A stretch of 64,000 bases of DNA, taken from the NCBI GenBank assembly GCA_949128115.1, contig OX421961.1, positions 107,554,363 to 107,618,362 of the forward strand, given 5' to 3'. Source of the DNA: Anaspis maculata (Eukaryota; Arthropoda; Insecta; Coleoptera; Scraptiidae). How positions within the stretch are numbered: the first letter of the stretch is position 1; every line of letters begins with the position of its first letter. Made by a program: the position numbers and the translations under genes. This document shows, piece after piece, positions 32,784 through 45,850 of the stretch. The notes under the pieces were generated by a model. It did no database searches. It saw only the letters and a program-made list of their open reading frames with translations, and was not told where the DNA came from.

Positions 32784-35700
32784 CAGTCACATTTGAAGTT
32801 AAGTTATTGTGTTTTTATTTGTCACAAAGCATCACTGCAAGTAATATCGAGCAGCTTGTAGTATTTGAGACTACGGATTTTCAGATGGGATACAAATTTT
32901 CCAAGAATTAAAATGCTCACTGCGTAGAACTAACTGGTCCACGTTCTCACCCCCATTTTTTTTCAGGTAAGAGCAGAAATTTCGTCGTTAAGCTGTCAAG
33001 TCAAACAACCGCCAAGTCTGGTAGTTATACCAACAGAAGAATTTTGACCAAAAGTCAGAGTGAAAAGCCTACAATTCCATGTTAATCGATGTAGCCCCAG
33101 TTGACGCTGCTCATGATCCTAATGCGATGATACGTTGTGTCATCTTGTAAGACGGCGTTATTTACGAAACAAGAGCAATTTGTTATGTTTAGATTTTAAA
33201 CGGAGTCGAAGAAGCTCGTGCGCTTCATACACGGAAGCGAAAGTCATTGTTGGAGCCGGTCCAATTACACCCCCGGGACTCATTTTCTTGTAAAACCCCG
33301 TACGAGTTGGGTAAATCAAGCGCATTTTTACTCCTTTGTAGTCCGAAAAAGAGGCGCGATTTAGTTTCTCTCAATTTTTTTGCAGAGTTCGTTCATGAAA
33401 ATTAATAGATCTCACCCCACCACAAAGTCGGAGCCAAAAGAGGCAGTGTTAGAGCCTCAAACTCTTCTTGTATCGACCTGAACCTCGCCTTAAATTCGTG
33501 AGCAGCATTTTACTGCAAATCGATCCGGCGACGACTATACTCCTCCTGTGTTCCCCGAGTCCTGCAGGAAGCGGATTCAAGCAGACCCTTCAACGTGTCG
33601 AAAAATTCTAAAGTTCTTGTGGCGTGTAATCCTCACACTTTACACCATAATCTTGCGCAGTGTCGAGCCCAGAGACGGTGTGTAGGAGGGTGCGAGTCAT
33701 CAAGTATTTATTGTAGGGCACGAGTTTGTGAATGAATAATACATTCCGAATCGTATGGTCTTTTGGATTTAACTAGAAGGTTAATTTATGGTATTCCAGT
33801 GAGCGAGAGAAAAATAGAGGGAGAGAAAAAAATGTGGAAGAAGGATCTGTAGGAGCCAATTTATTAATTTATCGAATGTCAAGAGAGTTAAGGGCTGCGT
33901 GGTAAATTAATATATGTGGTTTATGGGCCGTATAAATTTTATGCTTTGAAAAAGTGATAAAATATCGGAGCGTTTCAAGGTTTTGTGGGATTTTTAGTGG
34001 TACATATGACACGGAAAATGTCTTTCTGTTTGAAAAATCGGAAACTTGCACAGCTTTTTATGAAGATACAATGAAAATCATGTTCTTGTGTCGTGGGTTT
34101 TCACGATTCTAATGATTTTGAATCCTCCACACCAGGCCATTTCCAGATAGAAACTATTTTTCGCTTGATCCGAATTCGACTTGATTGAAGCTAAAGAGTC
34201 GCTGTTGTCGATATTGGCCATAGATTCCAGGGTACTTGAAGAGTCAAATGGAAACCAACAGATCGGATTGAGCATAGTCGAATGTCATTTTTGTCGACAA
34301 AATTACGCCATTTGCTAATGATTTCCGAGTTTTATAAGAATCACCCTTTCAAGATCAAGAACGTCGTGCCTGATGGTAGGCTCTTATAAAAATAACTAGC
34401 CGCATTTTTCTTCTAATTCTTTCAACCCCAAGAAAAAAGAGCTACTTTACCAGAATTACAAGCACCTCTTCCTCGCGCGGACACTAAAATATTTATGCAT
34501 TCCATTATGCCCTGAGCTTGAGCATTTAAGGAAGTGCCACACATTAAAATTTCATCATTCGACTCTCTGGGTTGTTGTGCTTATTTTTTTATTATTATTA
34601 TACATAGTTCATAAGCTCGAAAAAAATTACGATACAACTTTATTAAAACGATACTGTTTATGCAGGCGCATCCAGGACGACGGAGCCAAAGATGGTATGC
34701 GCAACGCGCATGTTTATTTCTCTATTTTTCCTCTATAATACTATTAATAATTCATATTTCTTTACTTATACATAATTTGCAATAATTGCTGATATTTTTA
34801 TGAGATTATAACTATTTTCGTAGATGTCCTGCGGGTTCCAACAAAAGTTTTGTAAGCGAGTTTGATCTCTAAAACTTTAATCAGAGTTATTTGTTGCTCA
34901 TTACACAGCCAATAGCGAGGCCGGTTGTTTAGCAACTAACTCAGATTGAAGTTAACTCGCCCATCAAACTTTTGGTGGAACCCGCAAATAGTGTTGGTAT
35001 TTTGGATTTTTTCGATATTTTTCTTGTCATAACACCTAGTTTCATTATTAATCTTGTAATCATAGTTTGTTTCGTATTCATAGTTTTTTTTTTTTGCAAT
35101 TTTTTATCCATAGTTTCAAAACCTTTTTTTACATGATTCTTCTAAGGTTTTCTCACACTGCTTGAGCCGGAAGGTGTTCCAAATTGATTCTGTGTGTAAA
35201 GAGCACTTTAAATCACTAACAGAGCTCGTCTCTTGACGAACGGAGTAAAAACTACACAGTGTGGTGAAACTTTCCGCTTCGTTTATAATCGATCAAGTGG
35301 AGAACACACTCACACATACACTAGAACCCTCGACCCTAATGATCTCCTGAAATATTACCGTTTCCATTTGGGACACCTGCACATTCACGTTTATTATACC
35401 TTATCATCGTTTTAGTTACTCGCATGTTTTGGTATATTTCGCTCATTTTCCATTTTTATCAGATTAACGGCGTTGCCACCACCAACACCTACACGATTAA
35501 TGATTTTGCGTGGGGAGGAGGGCTTTTCGCTTCCACTCCACGTGCAAGAAGACCATCGGTTTAGATTTGTGCAGAGTTTCTCTGGCATTTTGTGCGGTTT
35601 TGGCGGGAAGCTTTGGGGGGTTGGTTCGGTGGTGGTGTTGGTGGGCGCGAGGGAGGTGAAAAAGGGCTGGATACGAGTGCTCGTGACGTTTCGGACCACA

Positions 35701-36340
35701 TTTAACAACGAGTGGACTATATTAGGTCGTTCCTCGATTACGTATACGGCATATACGAATTTATGGGGACGAAAAGGACATAAATAAAGAACTGAGGTAA
35801 AAAGTAAAAGCGTAATAAATCGCGCGCTTGTCCTATAGATTGGGTATGATCGTGGTAAAATATTGAAATGTCAGTGCTCCCTTGAGTCTGATTATTGCCG
35901 TACTTCTGTGAGTTCTGTGGTAGTCATTTTGTTGAAATTTTCACCAATACTGATACTGCACTAAAAGCTCAGCACAACTGAAGGCTACTTAGACTTTAGT
36001 CCAGTAGTTGTTCTTTACGACCTTATAGCGTTTTCGAGCTACTTGCACTGCCTCTGTCCAAATCAATCTGGTGCTGTAACGTTTTTGGCTGGGGAAATTC
36101 AAATCGACAAACAGCATTGTCTAAAATTACCTACTAACTTAGAACTTTTATTAGAATAACTAGTCGCTCAAAGTATGGTGTCTACGAGGGATATGTTTCC
36201 TTCGGGTTGTATTGTAGGGTTTCTAAGGGTTCAGTTTCAAGTCCGACTTGTAACCGATGCTAAGTTGCGCCGTGAAACGTCAAAAAAATTTCAAACTTCA
36301 CGTCCATTTGCAGCCCCCTCTTTATAGCTTTATATAGCTA
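32784..36340. other. gene-poor stretch
   Basis: Only one MITE copy (34831-34985) and a 15-mer TTTACGAAACAAGAG (33160) shared with 9280 are recognisable. The 104-codon frame at 35473 (plus) and 98-codon frame at 35412 (minus) are mirror images of one G-rich patch. Confidence 0.5.
34831..34985. mobile_element. MITE copy 2 (TTCCACCAAAAGTTT family)
   Basis: The ends GCGGGTTCCAACAAAAGTTT and complement GCGGGTTCCACCAAAAGTTT bound 155 bp. The centre contains GTTGCTCATTACACAGCCAATAG less a few bases and TTAGCAACTAAC, resembling the copies at 18129 and 62516. Confidence 0.65.
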
Positions 36341-36342
36341 TA

Positions 36343-36455
36343 TTACACTACACAATTTCTTGTACAATCTGACAAAATAGTGTCAAAAAACAATGAGCTT
36401 GATTGTTGATTTAATAGATTGTTCAAGAAACTGTACAAGAAATTGTGTAGTGTAA
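36343..36455. mobile_element. TA-flanked MITE, first of a pair
   Basis: The ends TTACACTACACAATTTCTTG and complement are flanked by TA. The interior has CAAAATAGTGTCAAA and TTGATTGTTGATTT. 113 bp. Confidence 0.75.
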
Positions 36456-36463
36456 TACAGCCA

Positions 36464-36588
36464 TATCACTACACAATTTTTTGTACAGTTTCTTGAACCA
36501 TCTGCCAAAATCGAGGCCAAAATAGTGTCAAAGAACAATGATTTTGATTGTTGATTTGACAGATTGTACAAGAAATTATCTAGTGTAA
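36464..36588. mobile_element. second MITE of the tandem pair
   Basis: Lies 8 bp after the first copy and has the same orientation of the internal block CAAAATAGTGTCAAA-GAACAATGA, with ends ACTACACAATTTTTTGTACAG. Two copies of one family inserted side by side. Confidence 0.7.
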
Positions 36589-39500
36589 TACAGCTATTGG
36601 TTAGTTTTCAACCTGAAAGTGATCTATGGCGAAAGGAGGACGACAATAGGAATTCAGACCCTTGCCCGCATTTGGTCAAGATTTGGAGTTCACGGGAAAT
36701 GTAAAAACCGAAGTCAAAGTTTGAGGTTTTGACATTTTCACATCGTGTAACTTACCTATTTGGATCGGCTGCAAATCTGACTTGAATTTAGCTCTACGGA
36801 TGAAGATAGATTATTGGTTCACGACAGACAAAAAACTCTTGAATTGCAAAGGTTAGTCCATGAAAAATTCTAATCGATAGAAGTTGATATAGGTAGGTAC
36901 CTAACTCGATCCAGGGCTTTTGCCTTTGTTTCTCGTTTTTGAAAAAAATCTTGTTTTCGTTGAATCTTAAATACGACTCTGACGAGCCAGAGCCGCACTA
37001 TGAGTGGATGCAGAAGTTACAGAATGTATGTGCTTTTGAGCTGAGTTTTGAACATGCTCTCCCAGCAAAAGCAAGCTGCCTTGTCGATGGAACTTCACTC
37101 CGCGAAATCAGCGTTCCCGATTTTTTTATATTCTGGTGTCTAGGCTGGTGTACCTTAGTAATCTTGGTGTTTGAATATGATCACAAAAAAACGTCAGAAA
37201 TCAGAGATCTCAAGATGGACGGAATCTACGTCTGACTCTATTTTGACAGTGCACGTACGGCGTGACTTACCCGTCACGTGACGTGACGGTGATGGGCCAC
37301 GCCCGCAACTGCTGCAAGTCTTGGATCATTCATCGAGATAACGAATTCGAGAAAGAGCCTCCAGCAGATCGCGTCTGGATATGGTGCGAGTCCTTGACCC
37401 GTCATTTGCATAAATCACGGCGTGTGCGGGACTCCTCAACATCAAGAAGGGTGGCTAGCCAGACGTCCGTCCCACATAGATACAATCTATATCCCCCCAC
37501 AGCCACAAGACACCCTCCCTCATTTACACATCAATTTCACACGCTGTGGGGGTAGAGATGGTATATTTCTGAGCTCTGTGTCTACCAAAATAATACATGC
37601 ATGCTAGAATAATTAGATCCAAGTACCTCGACAACTTCCTTTAGCCTGATGTAAAGAACTCGAGTTCTGTGTATAGCAAGGCGTTCTAATAACAATTATG
37701 ATTATTGGATCATAAAACTCCACATAAGCGTTAAGCGAGGCTCTCGAGCGCTACTGCCGTTCTCTGTTCTCTCGAGCAGTCATAAATACGAAATGAGATG
37801 CGGTGCAGAATTCTAAATTCCACCCTTCTGCCGCTCGCGCTGCTTGATGCCTGGTTGTAGAAGAAAAATAAAAGGCACTAAACCGGAGGCTTTTATGGTG
37901 AAAGCAACAATCTGTAAATTTCAGGCTGGGGGTCCCTGCAATTTGTTTCGCTTTAAATTTTTGCTCTGGTGCACAGTGGCCGAAGATAAGGGTGCATTGT
38001 GGATGGCAGTTGCTTATCTCTGCGGCTATTGGAAAAAGAGTTGATGTTGTTGAAGTCGAATAAAAAACGGAGATGTGTGGTGCCATTTTACATCCAAAGA
38101 TGGCCCTCTTCCTTGCCAAGTACGACCAGTTAGTGGTGCTGTGGCTAGTAGAATTTCCCTGAATGCGCGCACAACTTTTGAATCCATGTTTTACGAAGCG
38201 ATAATTGTAATAGAGGAACTGGTCCAAATATGGGCCTACTTGCTTGTTTCGTAAGTGGACTGGGCCCCATATAAAATTCCGGGCCCATATTCGGATCAGT
38301 TTCTCTAGCAACAGTGGTATTGTTCACTTGTTGTGTCCTACCGATTGTTTCTGGGTAGCCCTGTCTTCTGTTACCATTGGTTTTCGGATGTACAACTCTT
38401 TCACAACTAGATGGTCTTCTCTTTCCACATGTCCTGTCTCATCCACTCTAATCTTTCAAGTCGAAAATCTCGAAGTAGGTATTACTAATAAGTAGTTTCA
38501 CTCCCCCAAACCAAAAACGTACAAGCATTAACTGAATTGCGTCTTAAAATGTCGAGTTTGTTCGTGTCCCTCGAGTTCGTTGTACTAAATAATTATGTTT
38601 AGTCCCTAAAGCAAACGTCTATCGCTTCTGTTGGTGACAGCGCAATTTGCAATTTCACCTACCCACTAGGTATCCAAGAGTTTTAGAGTTGTGAATCGAC
38701 TTTTCAACTTCCTCGAACTGAGCTTGGAAACCTTCAAAGAAAAAATACGTCACAAAACTGGAGCCTGGGCGGGGAGCCGAAACGAAATGACTATGGACAA
38801 TAGAAAATTAATTTGGCGCCCTTAGAGAAGGTGAACTTGGGGTAGGAGAAGGCGCGAAATCATCGATTACCAAGAGGCGTGTGCGATGGTAAAAATAGTG
38901 CGCGCCAAGTCGTTATCTGGCTCCCTTGAACTTTGAGAAGTCCCATTTCTAGGTCTCGCAATGCATGTGATGTGCGAAACTCGACGACGACGTGCATTTG
39001 TTTCTGTCAAAGAGCTTTATTTCCGTGGCCGGAATCAGTGAACTTTCTGCAGTAATGTCCAAAGTGTCCCAAAAAAAAATGCAAAGCAGGTATAAAATAA
39101 CGAAAACAATTTTTGGTATGTATTTGATACCGAAGCAGGTATGTAAAGCGTGAAAATACCACACCTTGAATCTTTGGAAACTGTAATTGGCACCGCAGGA
39201 AAACTGATGCCGGCAGGGTACTCAACAATGAAATTTCTTTTTGAATAACTGTGGAAGCTCCTGCTGCTATAAATAGAAGCGCATTTACGCTCGGAGGATA
39301 ACTTACAAATCCAATAAGGGCGCAAGATTTTTTTTTCAACGCGCGGAAAAGAAAATAAAATAAATTTTCTTTGTGTCCGCACATCATGCATCGTTAGCCG
39401 TATATTCGACGCAAAAGAATGCCCTGCAGACATTGTTGCAGATATTTATATCTTCGAAACGGTATTGATGTGTCCATTGTCTGTTTCAGAAACGTCACCT

Positions 39501-41062
39501 TTGCATAACGTTAAGTAAGTGCGTAACGGAATGAACTCTCCTCTGTCTCCAATCTGTATAGTCACGTTTCTTGTTTTTTATCTCTTCATAGCGTCTGTCT
39601 TAGTTTAAACAAGGGCTAGAAGACTGAACCCTCATTTTAGTGTTTTGCATGTTACTGATACGGTTTTAGCTTTAGCATCGATTACCTGATACCTAAGTGT
39701 ACCGGGAAAATCACTTTCGTCTCACACCAACGACACCACAAAGTCTCTCAGATTTAATGTCTTCCTCCCATTCATTACTGTCATTTCTAATAAATTTGAA
39801 AGCATTTTGTAATGAAAAACATCGATTTCCCGCCCGCCACGCGAGCAGCGCTTTTATATTATATTTAATCGAAACATTCCCCTGTTGATCACAAAAGCCC
39901 TGAGGTTGGGCGGATGGATGGCCGGAATAGGGTAGCGTTTTTGGTGATGAAATATGTGCACGTCACTGAGATTTCTTGTAGCTTCTTAGTATTATGCAGT
40001 GTAAACCAAGAGAAACGGCTTGGAGACAACTGGAAGAACTGGCCTTCAGGTTGGTCTATATTCTGAGATCTTCAAGAATATTGATTTTGAAAATTTTCTA
40101 GCCAATACTCCGAAGTGTTTCTTTTTGTTCACCCTGATCGACAATTTTTGATTGAACGCATGAATTTTTCGAAATTTTGTCTAGTTTTCTCCCGGCAACT
40201 ACCAAAACTTTGGTCGAGCTGTGCTTACGCGGCATCATGCAAAAGCGCGAAGTCGGTGATGCGAAGTTGCTCGACAAACTTCTTAACAGTGTTGCCGATT
40301 GAATGAGGAGCAAGGTACGCTAGCTAGCGGTGCCAACACACATACACCGGGGGCCACGCTTCGGAAGGTGTTTCCCCGAATTTAATTTCCTTCTCCATGA
40401 GCGAAGCGGCGAGATTGCCTCCTCGTCCTCCTGTCTCTCTCGCGCTCCCTCCGGAGGCGATAATCTCCCCTACCCCTCCCCTGCTTACTACTACGACTAC
40501 TACTACGCTGACACCACCAAATTGGTGGGATTCTGTAGCTCTTGTGTTCTAGTGACACGAGATTGCGCTCTCAATATGCGCCCATTTCGCAGATTAGATG
40601 TGAGATCGTTTCCGTGTAATGTGCTGTTTGCGGCAATGCCATTTTTTTGTCTGTCTCCCAACGCATAGAGTGGTGCAACTTTTTGATCTGAACGTTGCTG
40701 GTGTTGAAAAGTCTCTTCCATTCTGATACTTGCCTTATTCTTGTATACTCTTAGACATTCAAAGTTAGAGTACTGCTTTTTTTCGACAGCATCGTGGAGA
40801 CACTTTTGGTTAGCTCTGATGTATAGGGAGCGTTGTAAGAGACCTCATTTCTGAATTTTTGGTTTAATTCAAGTCTTTATGGCGACCTTAAATCTTCTCG
40901 CAGATTAAAGAGTCTCGGAGTCTTCGCAGTTAGTAAGAATTATCCTTCTTACAAAAAATTCTGCATTTTCTCTACATCTCTCAGGTTCTCTACAAATTGG
41001 TACTAATAGATCCATAATAGAACAAAGTTATTGGAGTCATGGAGTCTGACCCTAGGCCAATA
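36589..41062. other. gene-poor stretch
   Basis: A small palindrome at 38212-38306 is the only structure recognised. The 186-codon minus frame (37751-38311) overlaps it and lacks protein features. The region at 40320-40500 is C/T-rich with CTACTACGA repeats. Confidence 0.5.
38212..38306. repeat. palindrome with ATGGGCC arms
   Basis: AGAGGAACTGGTCCAAATAT on the left pairs with AGAGAAACTGATCCGAATAT read from the right. Both continue GGGCC, and further GGGCC blocks sit inside. 95 bp. Confidence 0.6.
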
Positions 41063-41607
41063 TACACTTCTGAGCAAAAGTTAAGGACCACTTTTTCAAA
41101 TGTCCATAACTTCCAAACGCGTTTTTCGGTTTTGACGAATTTTTGCACAGAGGTGGTCTAATGTAATGCAAAGACAAGCGTGAAGAGGCGCACTCATCAA
41201 TGTATAGGTTTGCAGTAGAGAGGTCTTCGACTGTTGCTTTGCAGAAATGCATAATTTTTACTGAAATCTAAGCATTGAATTTTGGACTAAATGGAGGTTC
41301 ATACAATGAAAAACGTTTAGTTAACTTTGTCACAATGTGCTTAAACAAATGCCATGCTTAGTTTGATCATTGAAGACTTCCATCTTCAAATCTTGACCAT
41401 CCAATCTCTTCTTATGACCTAAACAATGTATGAGGCATTACTTTGCCTGGATTTTGGTTGTAAACAGTTCATTCGTGTATTTATTGTAATTTTGCGTCAA
41501 AATTTTGTAATTGTGGCCACTCTTGAGCCTCAAAAACAAAAAATTCTCTATGCAGACTGTTACTAAATAACAAAAACAAGAAGAAAAAGCTTACAATAAG
41601 TCAAAAA

Positions 41608-43742
41608 GTCCGGATGTTAAGGTATAATACCCTTCACTTTTATAACAAGCAATGCCACTTGGCATACATGTTGCCGATACCATGTTTGACCGATTGAGAT
41701 CAGGAGCCAAAGTCGCAAGCGATGCAGGCGTCGTATACAGGGTGTTGTATAGAAAAAAGTAAAAAATTCGTATATCATCAACCAAACCAGATGGATTCAC
41801 GTAAATAAGCACATATATTCACAATATATTACCCATTAAGGGAGAGTCAACGGTTTTGGAAAATCTTGAGCGGTTCCTGGAATATTTAGGAAAAACTGAA
41901 TTTTCTTCTGAATATTTTGTTTCTCGGTAAATCAGTGAATTTTCAAGATATCGAAGTGCAACTTGGTAGTTCTATGGTCAGTGTGGTCATGAATCAAAAA
42001 CAATCAAGAGCCAAATGCAAGGCCTGCCATTTCCAGAAATAAGTCAGTGAAGTTTTCTTTTCTTCGCGACCGCCATCTTGAATCTCCGTTTTACTCAACA
42101 GTTGAAAAAGTGACAACCGAATGTGAGATAGTTGACATCCAGTCACCCCATTATAAAAAAGATAGCCTTGAAGCAACTAAGGGTCTCTTCATCGAGAAAA
42201 CAGTGTTACCCAAGGTTTTCATGGTAATACGCAATTGCAGCGCCTGTGATGGCTAATCAGAGATTTGAAAAAGCACAGTGAGCTCTTTGTCACAATCCTA
42301 CATTCATTATGAGCTAAATTGCCAAAGTTCATGATTATCTGACGGAAGGTAAATTTTTGGTGGCTTGCTGAACCAAATATGTGGCGCTTTTTGGTGAAAA
42401 ATGCAAAAAAAATCGAGCAATCATCATCATGTCATCCCTCACTAAGAGAAGGCTATTGCAAAAACTGAAACTGATCAACGCTGAAATGTTTTGGGAGAGT
42501 CAACCCTATAATCTTGAGCCAAAAAATGTTGGACACATGCCTCCCTTTGTTAAAGAGAAGACATGAGAGACTTGCATGCAGAAAGTTTTTTCCAAGTTCT
42601 AAGTTCGTATTATTTTCAGAAAGCTACCAAAATTTTGTCTCTGGATCGATCATGATGAATTTTGGTAATGAATGTCAAAATGGATGTAATATTGTTAGTC
42701 ATCAACTTTTGATGGGTTTCTGAATGAAATATGTGAATAAGAATTTTAAGTTTTTTTCTGCATGCACGCCTTCCATGTCTTCTCTCTGGTAACCGGACGC
42801 ATGTGTCCAACATTTATTGCCTCAAGAATATAGGCTCCAGTCTCACAAAACATTCCAGCGTTGATTTGTTTTAGTTTTTACAACAGCCTTCTCTTCGTGG
42901 GGGATAACATGATAATGATAGCCCAATTTTTTTGCATTTTTCATCAAAAAGTGCCACCTATTTTGTTCAGCAAGCCATCAAGAGTTTACCTTTGGACCGA
43001 TCATCATGAATTTTGGTAATTCAGCTCAAAATGAATGTAGGATTGTGACAAAGAACTCACTCTGCTCTTTCAAATCTCTCATTAGCCATCACAGGCGCTG
43101 GAAATGCGTATTACCATGAAAACCTTGGGTGACAATGTTTTCTGGATGAAGACACCCTCACCTTGGTTCAAGGCCATCTTTTTCGTAATAGGGTGACTGG
43201 ATGCCAACATTCTTACATTCAACTGTCACTTTTCCAACTGTTGAGTAAAACGGAGATTCAAGATGGCGGTCACAAAGAAAAAAAAAGTTGACTGTCTTAC
43301 TTCTGGAAATAGCAGGTCCGGCATGTGGCTCCTGATCGTTTTTCATTCATGACAATACTCGCCGTAAACTAACCAAGTTGCACTTCGATATCTTGGAAAT
43401 TCACTGATTCACCAAGAAATAAAATATTTAGAAGAAAATTCAGTTTTCCGGAATATTTCAGGAACCGCTCAAGATATTCTAAAACTGTTGACTCTTCCTT
43501 GATGGGTAATATATTGTGAATATATGTGCCTATTCACGTGAATCCATCTGGTTCGGTTGATGATATACGAATTTTTGACTTTTTTTCTATATGACACCCT
43601 GTATACGGCGCCTGCATCACTTACGACTTTGGCTCCTGATCTTGATCGGTCAAGCATGGCCTTGGCAACAGGTATGCCAAGTGGCATTGCTTGTTGTAGA
43701 AGTGAAGGGTGCCTCCTAAATTTTGACCTTAACGTCCGGACT
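41608..43742. repeat. hairpin 1 of giant foldback
   Basis: Starts AGTCCGGATGTTAAGG and ends in CCTTAACGTCCGGACT. Its arms of about 1.07 kb meet near 42675. Paired blocks include CTTGGCAT/ATGCCAAG, GCGACCGCCATCTTGAAT and its complement, and a central GCATGCAGAAA. Identity drops toward the centre. Confidence 0.8.
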
Positions 43743-44890
43743 ACAAATACGTCAAAACCTTTAGCATTGACAAGAAAGAAGTCATCAATTTCATCACATG
43801 CCGATGAAACACCTCTGCAGTGGTCAAAGAAGAAATGGTGAATTTCTTTAGTTCTTTTCAGGAAAAGACATTTGCGGAGTGTCGCCAAAAGACCAAGCGC
43901 ACAAGCGATGAGTAACAACATTTATTAATCATTTGCCATCGATATTCGAGAGTTTAAATCCCTCTAACGCCATCAGGCTCTCTCGAATGCGAAAAAGTTG
44001 AAAAATAAACTTCAAGTTTGTTTTGCTGCACTGACTGAACCCAAGGACGGAAATGGATGATGGCCATACTCAGAGATATGCGTAAGCCTTGTGTTTAGTG
44101 TAGAAACCACCAAGAGCATCTGACGACGCAAACATTTGAAAATCGGGTTTGTATGAACCTCTGCAGTGTAAAAAACAGCTAAAATCGAATAAGTTCTCAA
44201 TCGGGATTGTTCGTTTTTCGTAATTGTACAGGGACTGGTCAAAAACAACAAAGGTAAAACACGTATCTCCCTGACAGGAAATGACGGGCGGAGTCGTGTA
44301 TGATGTCGTCGTGGACAGCGGTTTCATGCAAATTGCATTTCACTCAGGATTCCGTTTGGGGGTGGCTCCATCACGGTGTGGGCAGGAATCTTTTTGATCA
44401 GTTCCTGTACGATTACGAAAGACGACAGTTCCGATTGAGATTGTCATTCGATTTGAGCTCTTTTTCACACTGCAGAGGTTCAAACAAACCCCAATTTTCA
44501 ATTTTTTGCGTAGTCAGATCCTCTTGGTGATTTCTACACTCAAACACAAGGCTTATACACATCTCTGAGTATGGCCATCACGCATTTCCGTCCTTGGGTT
44601 CACTTAATGCAGTGCAACAAACTTGAAGTTAGTTTTTCAACTTCTTTGCATTCGGAAGGGCCTGATGGCGTTAGAATGATTTAAACTCTTGAATATTGAT
44701 GACAAATGATCAGTAAAGGTTGTTTCTCATCGCTTGTGCGCTTGGTCTCTTGGCGATACGACGCAACTGTCTTCCTGAAAAGAACTGAAGAAATTGACCA
44801 TTTCTTTTTTGGTCACTGCAGAGGTGTTTTATCGGCATGTAATGGAATTGCTAACTTCTTTCTTGTCAATGCTCAAGATTTTGACATCTT
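43743..44890. repeat. hairpin 2 of giant foldback
   Basis: Arms of about 570 bp meet near 44316. Paired blocks include AGCATTGACAAGAAAGAAG, TCGCTTGTGCGCTTGGTCT and CCATACTCAGAGAT with their complements. It abuts hairpin 1 without spacer. Confidence 0.8.
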
Positions 44891-45422
44891 TGTGAGCTTT
44901 TTCCTCTTGTTTTTGTTCTTTAATAACAGTCCGCATGGAGGATTTTTCGTTTTTGAGCCTCAAGAGTGGTCACAATTACAGAATGTTGACGCAAAATTGC
45001 AATAAATACACGAATGAATTGTTAACAATCAAAATAAAAGCAAAGTAACGCCTCATAAATTGTTGAAGCCACAATAAGAGATTGATGGTCAAGATTTGAA
45101 GACGAAAGATGTCACTGAACAAACTTAGCATGGTTCTTGCTCAAGCACATTGTAACAAAGCAAACTAGAAGTTTTTTATTAGATGAACCTCCACTTAGTC
45201 CAAAATTCAATGATTTGATTTAAGTAAAAATTATGCATTTCTTCAAAGCAACAGTCGAAGACCTTTCTACCGCAAACCTATGCATTAATGAGTGCGCCAA
45301 TTTACGCTTGTCTTAACAATACATTAGATCACCTTTGTGCGAAAATTCGGTAAAACCGAAAAACGCGTTTGGAAGTTATGGACATTTGAAAAAGTGGTCC
45401 TTAACTTTTGCTCAAGAGTGTA

Positions 45423-45848
45423 GTATACCTTTTCAGGAATCTCATATACTTTTCAGTATGTAGGTGGTACACAAAAGCAACAATTCACTCAGCAAGTTTC
45501 TTTCAAGTGAGATGCCAAGTCCCTATCGCAAGAACAACTCGAGCAGGTGGTCGCTATATAGGTTTGAAAAGACGTTGCGCCGATAACCCCCGAAAACTCA
45601 TTCTTTTACAGAAATGCACCCAGCACCATTTTAAGGTTTCTTTTGAAAACCACACGGAAATATTAAGAACAACACACAGTGGTCCGGATAGTCGAATTGA
45701 CTCAACACATTTACCTTGTATACCTAGTAACTAGTACCCAAGTGCTTAAAGATTTTCTACAACTGTTTAAAACTCTGCTAAAATATCCGGTTTTCAGCGT
45801 ATTGCCAAGCATAAGATATTACTGAATTTGGATGACTTCCATGACTAA
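45423..45848. other. spacer between two elements
   Basis: 426 bp of ordinary sequence with no recognised gene or repeat. A 108-codon plus-strand frame (45408-45734) starts in the adjacent element and has no family features. Confidence 0.5.
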
Positions 45849-45850
45849 TA

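Larger units (their letters stand above)
41065..45420. mobile_element. giant foldback element, TA-flanked
   Basis: A 4356-bp unit. The ends CACTTCTGAGCAAAAGTTAA and (other strand) CACTCTTGAGCAAAAGTTAA are flanked by TA (41063-41064, 45421-45422). The end arms run about 529 bp (41065-41593 and 44893-45420) at roughly 85-90% identity. Between them lie two more inverted repeats placed side by side, 41608-43742 and 43743-44890. TA flanks and CACTnnTGAGC ends fit a Tc1/mariner-like mechanism. Open frames here, up to 150 codons, are shadows of the palindromes and resemble no transposase. Confidence 0.8.

Noticed and set aside
37751..38311. 186-codon minus frame, longest after the DUF7869 segment
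   Set aside because: Overlaps a MITE-like palindrome, has no recognisable motif, and no splice context supports it.
43469..43921. 150-codon minus frame inside the giant foldback
   Set aside because: It straddles the junction of hairpins 1 and 2 and the paired arm is not open, so it is a chance frame.
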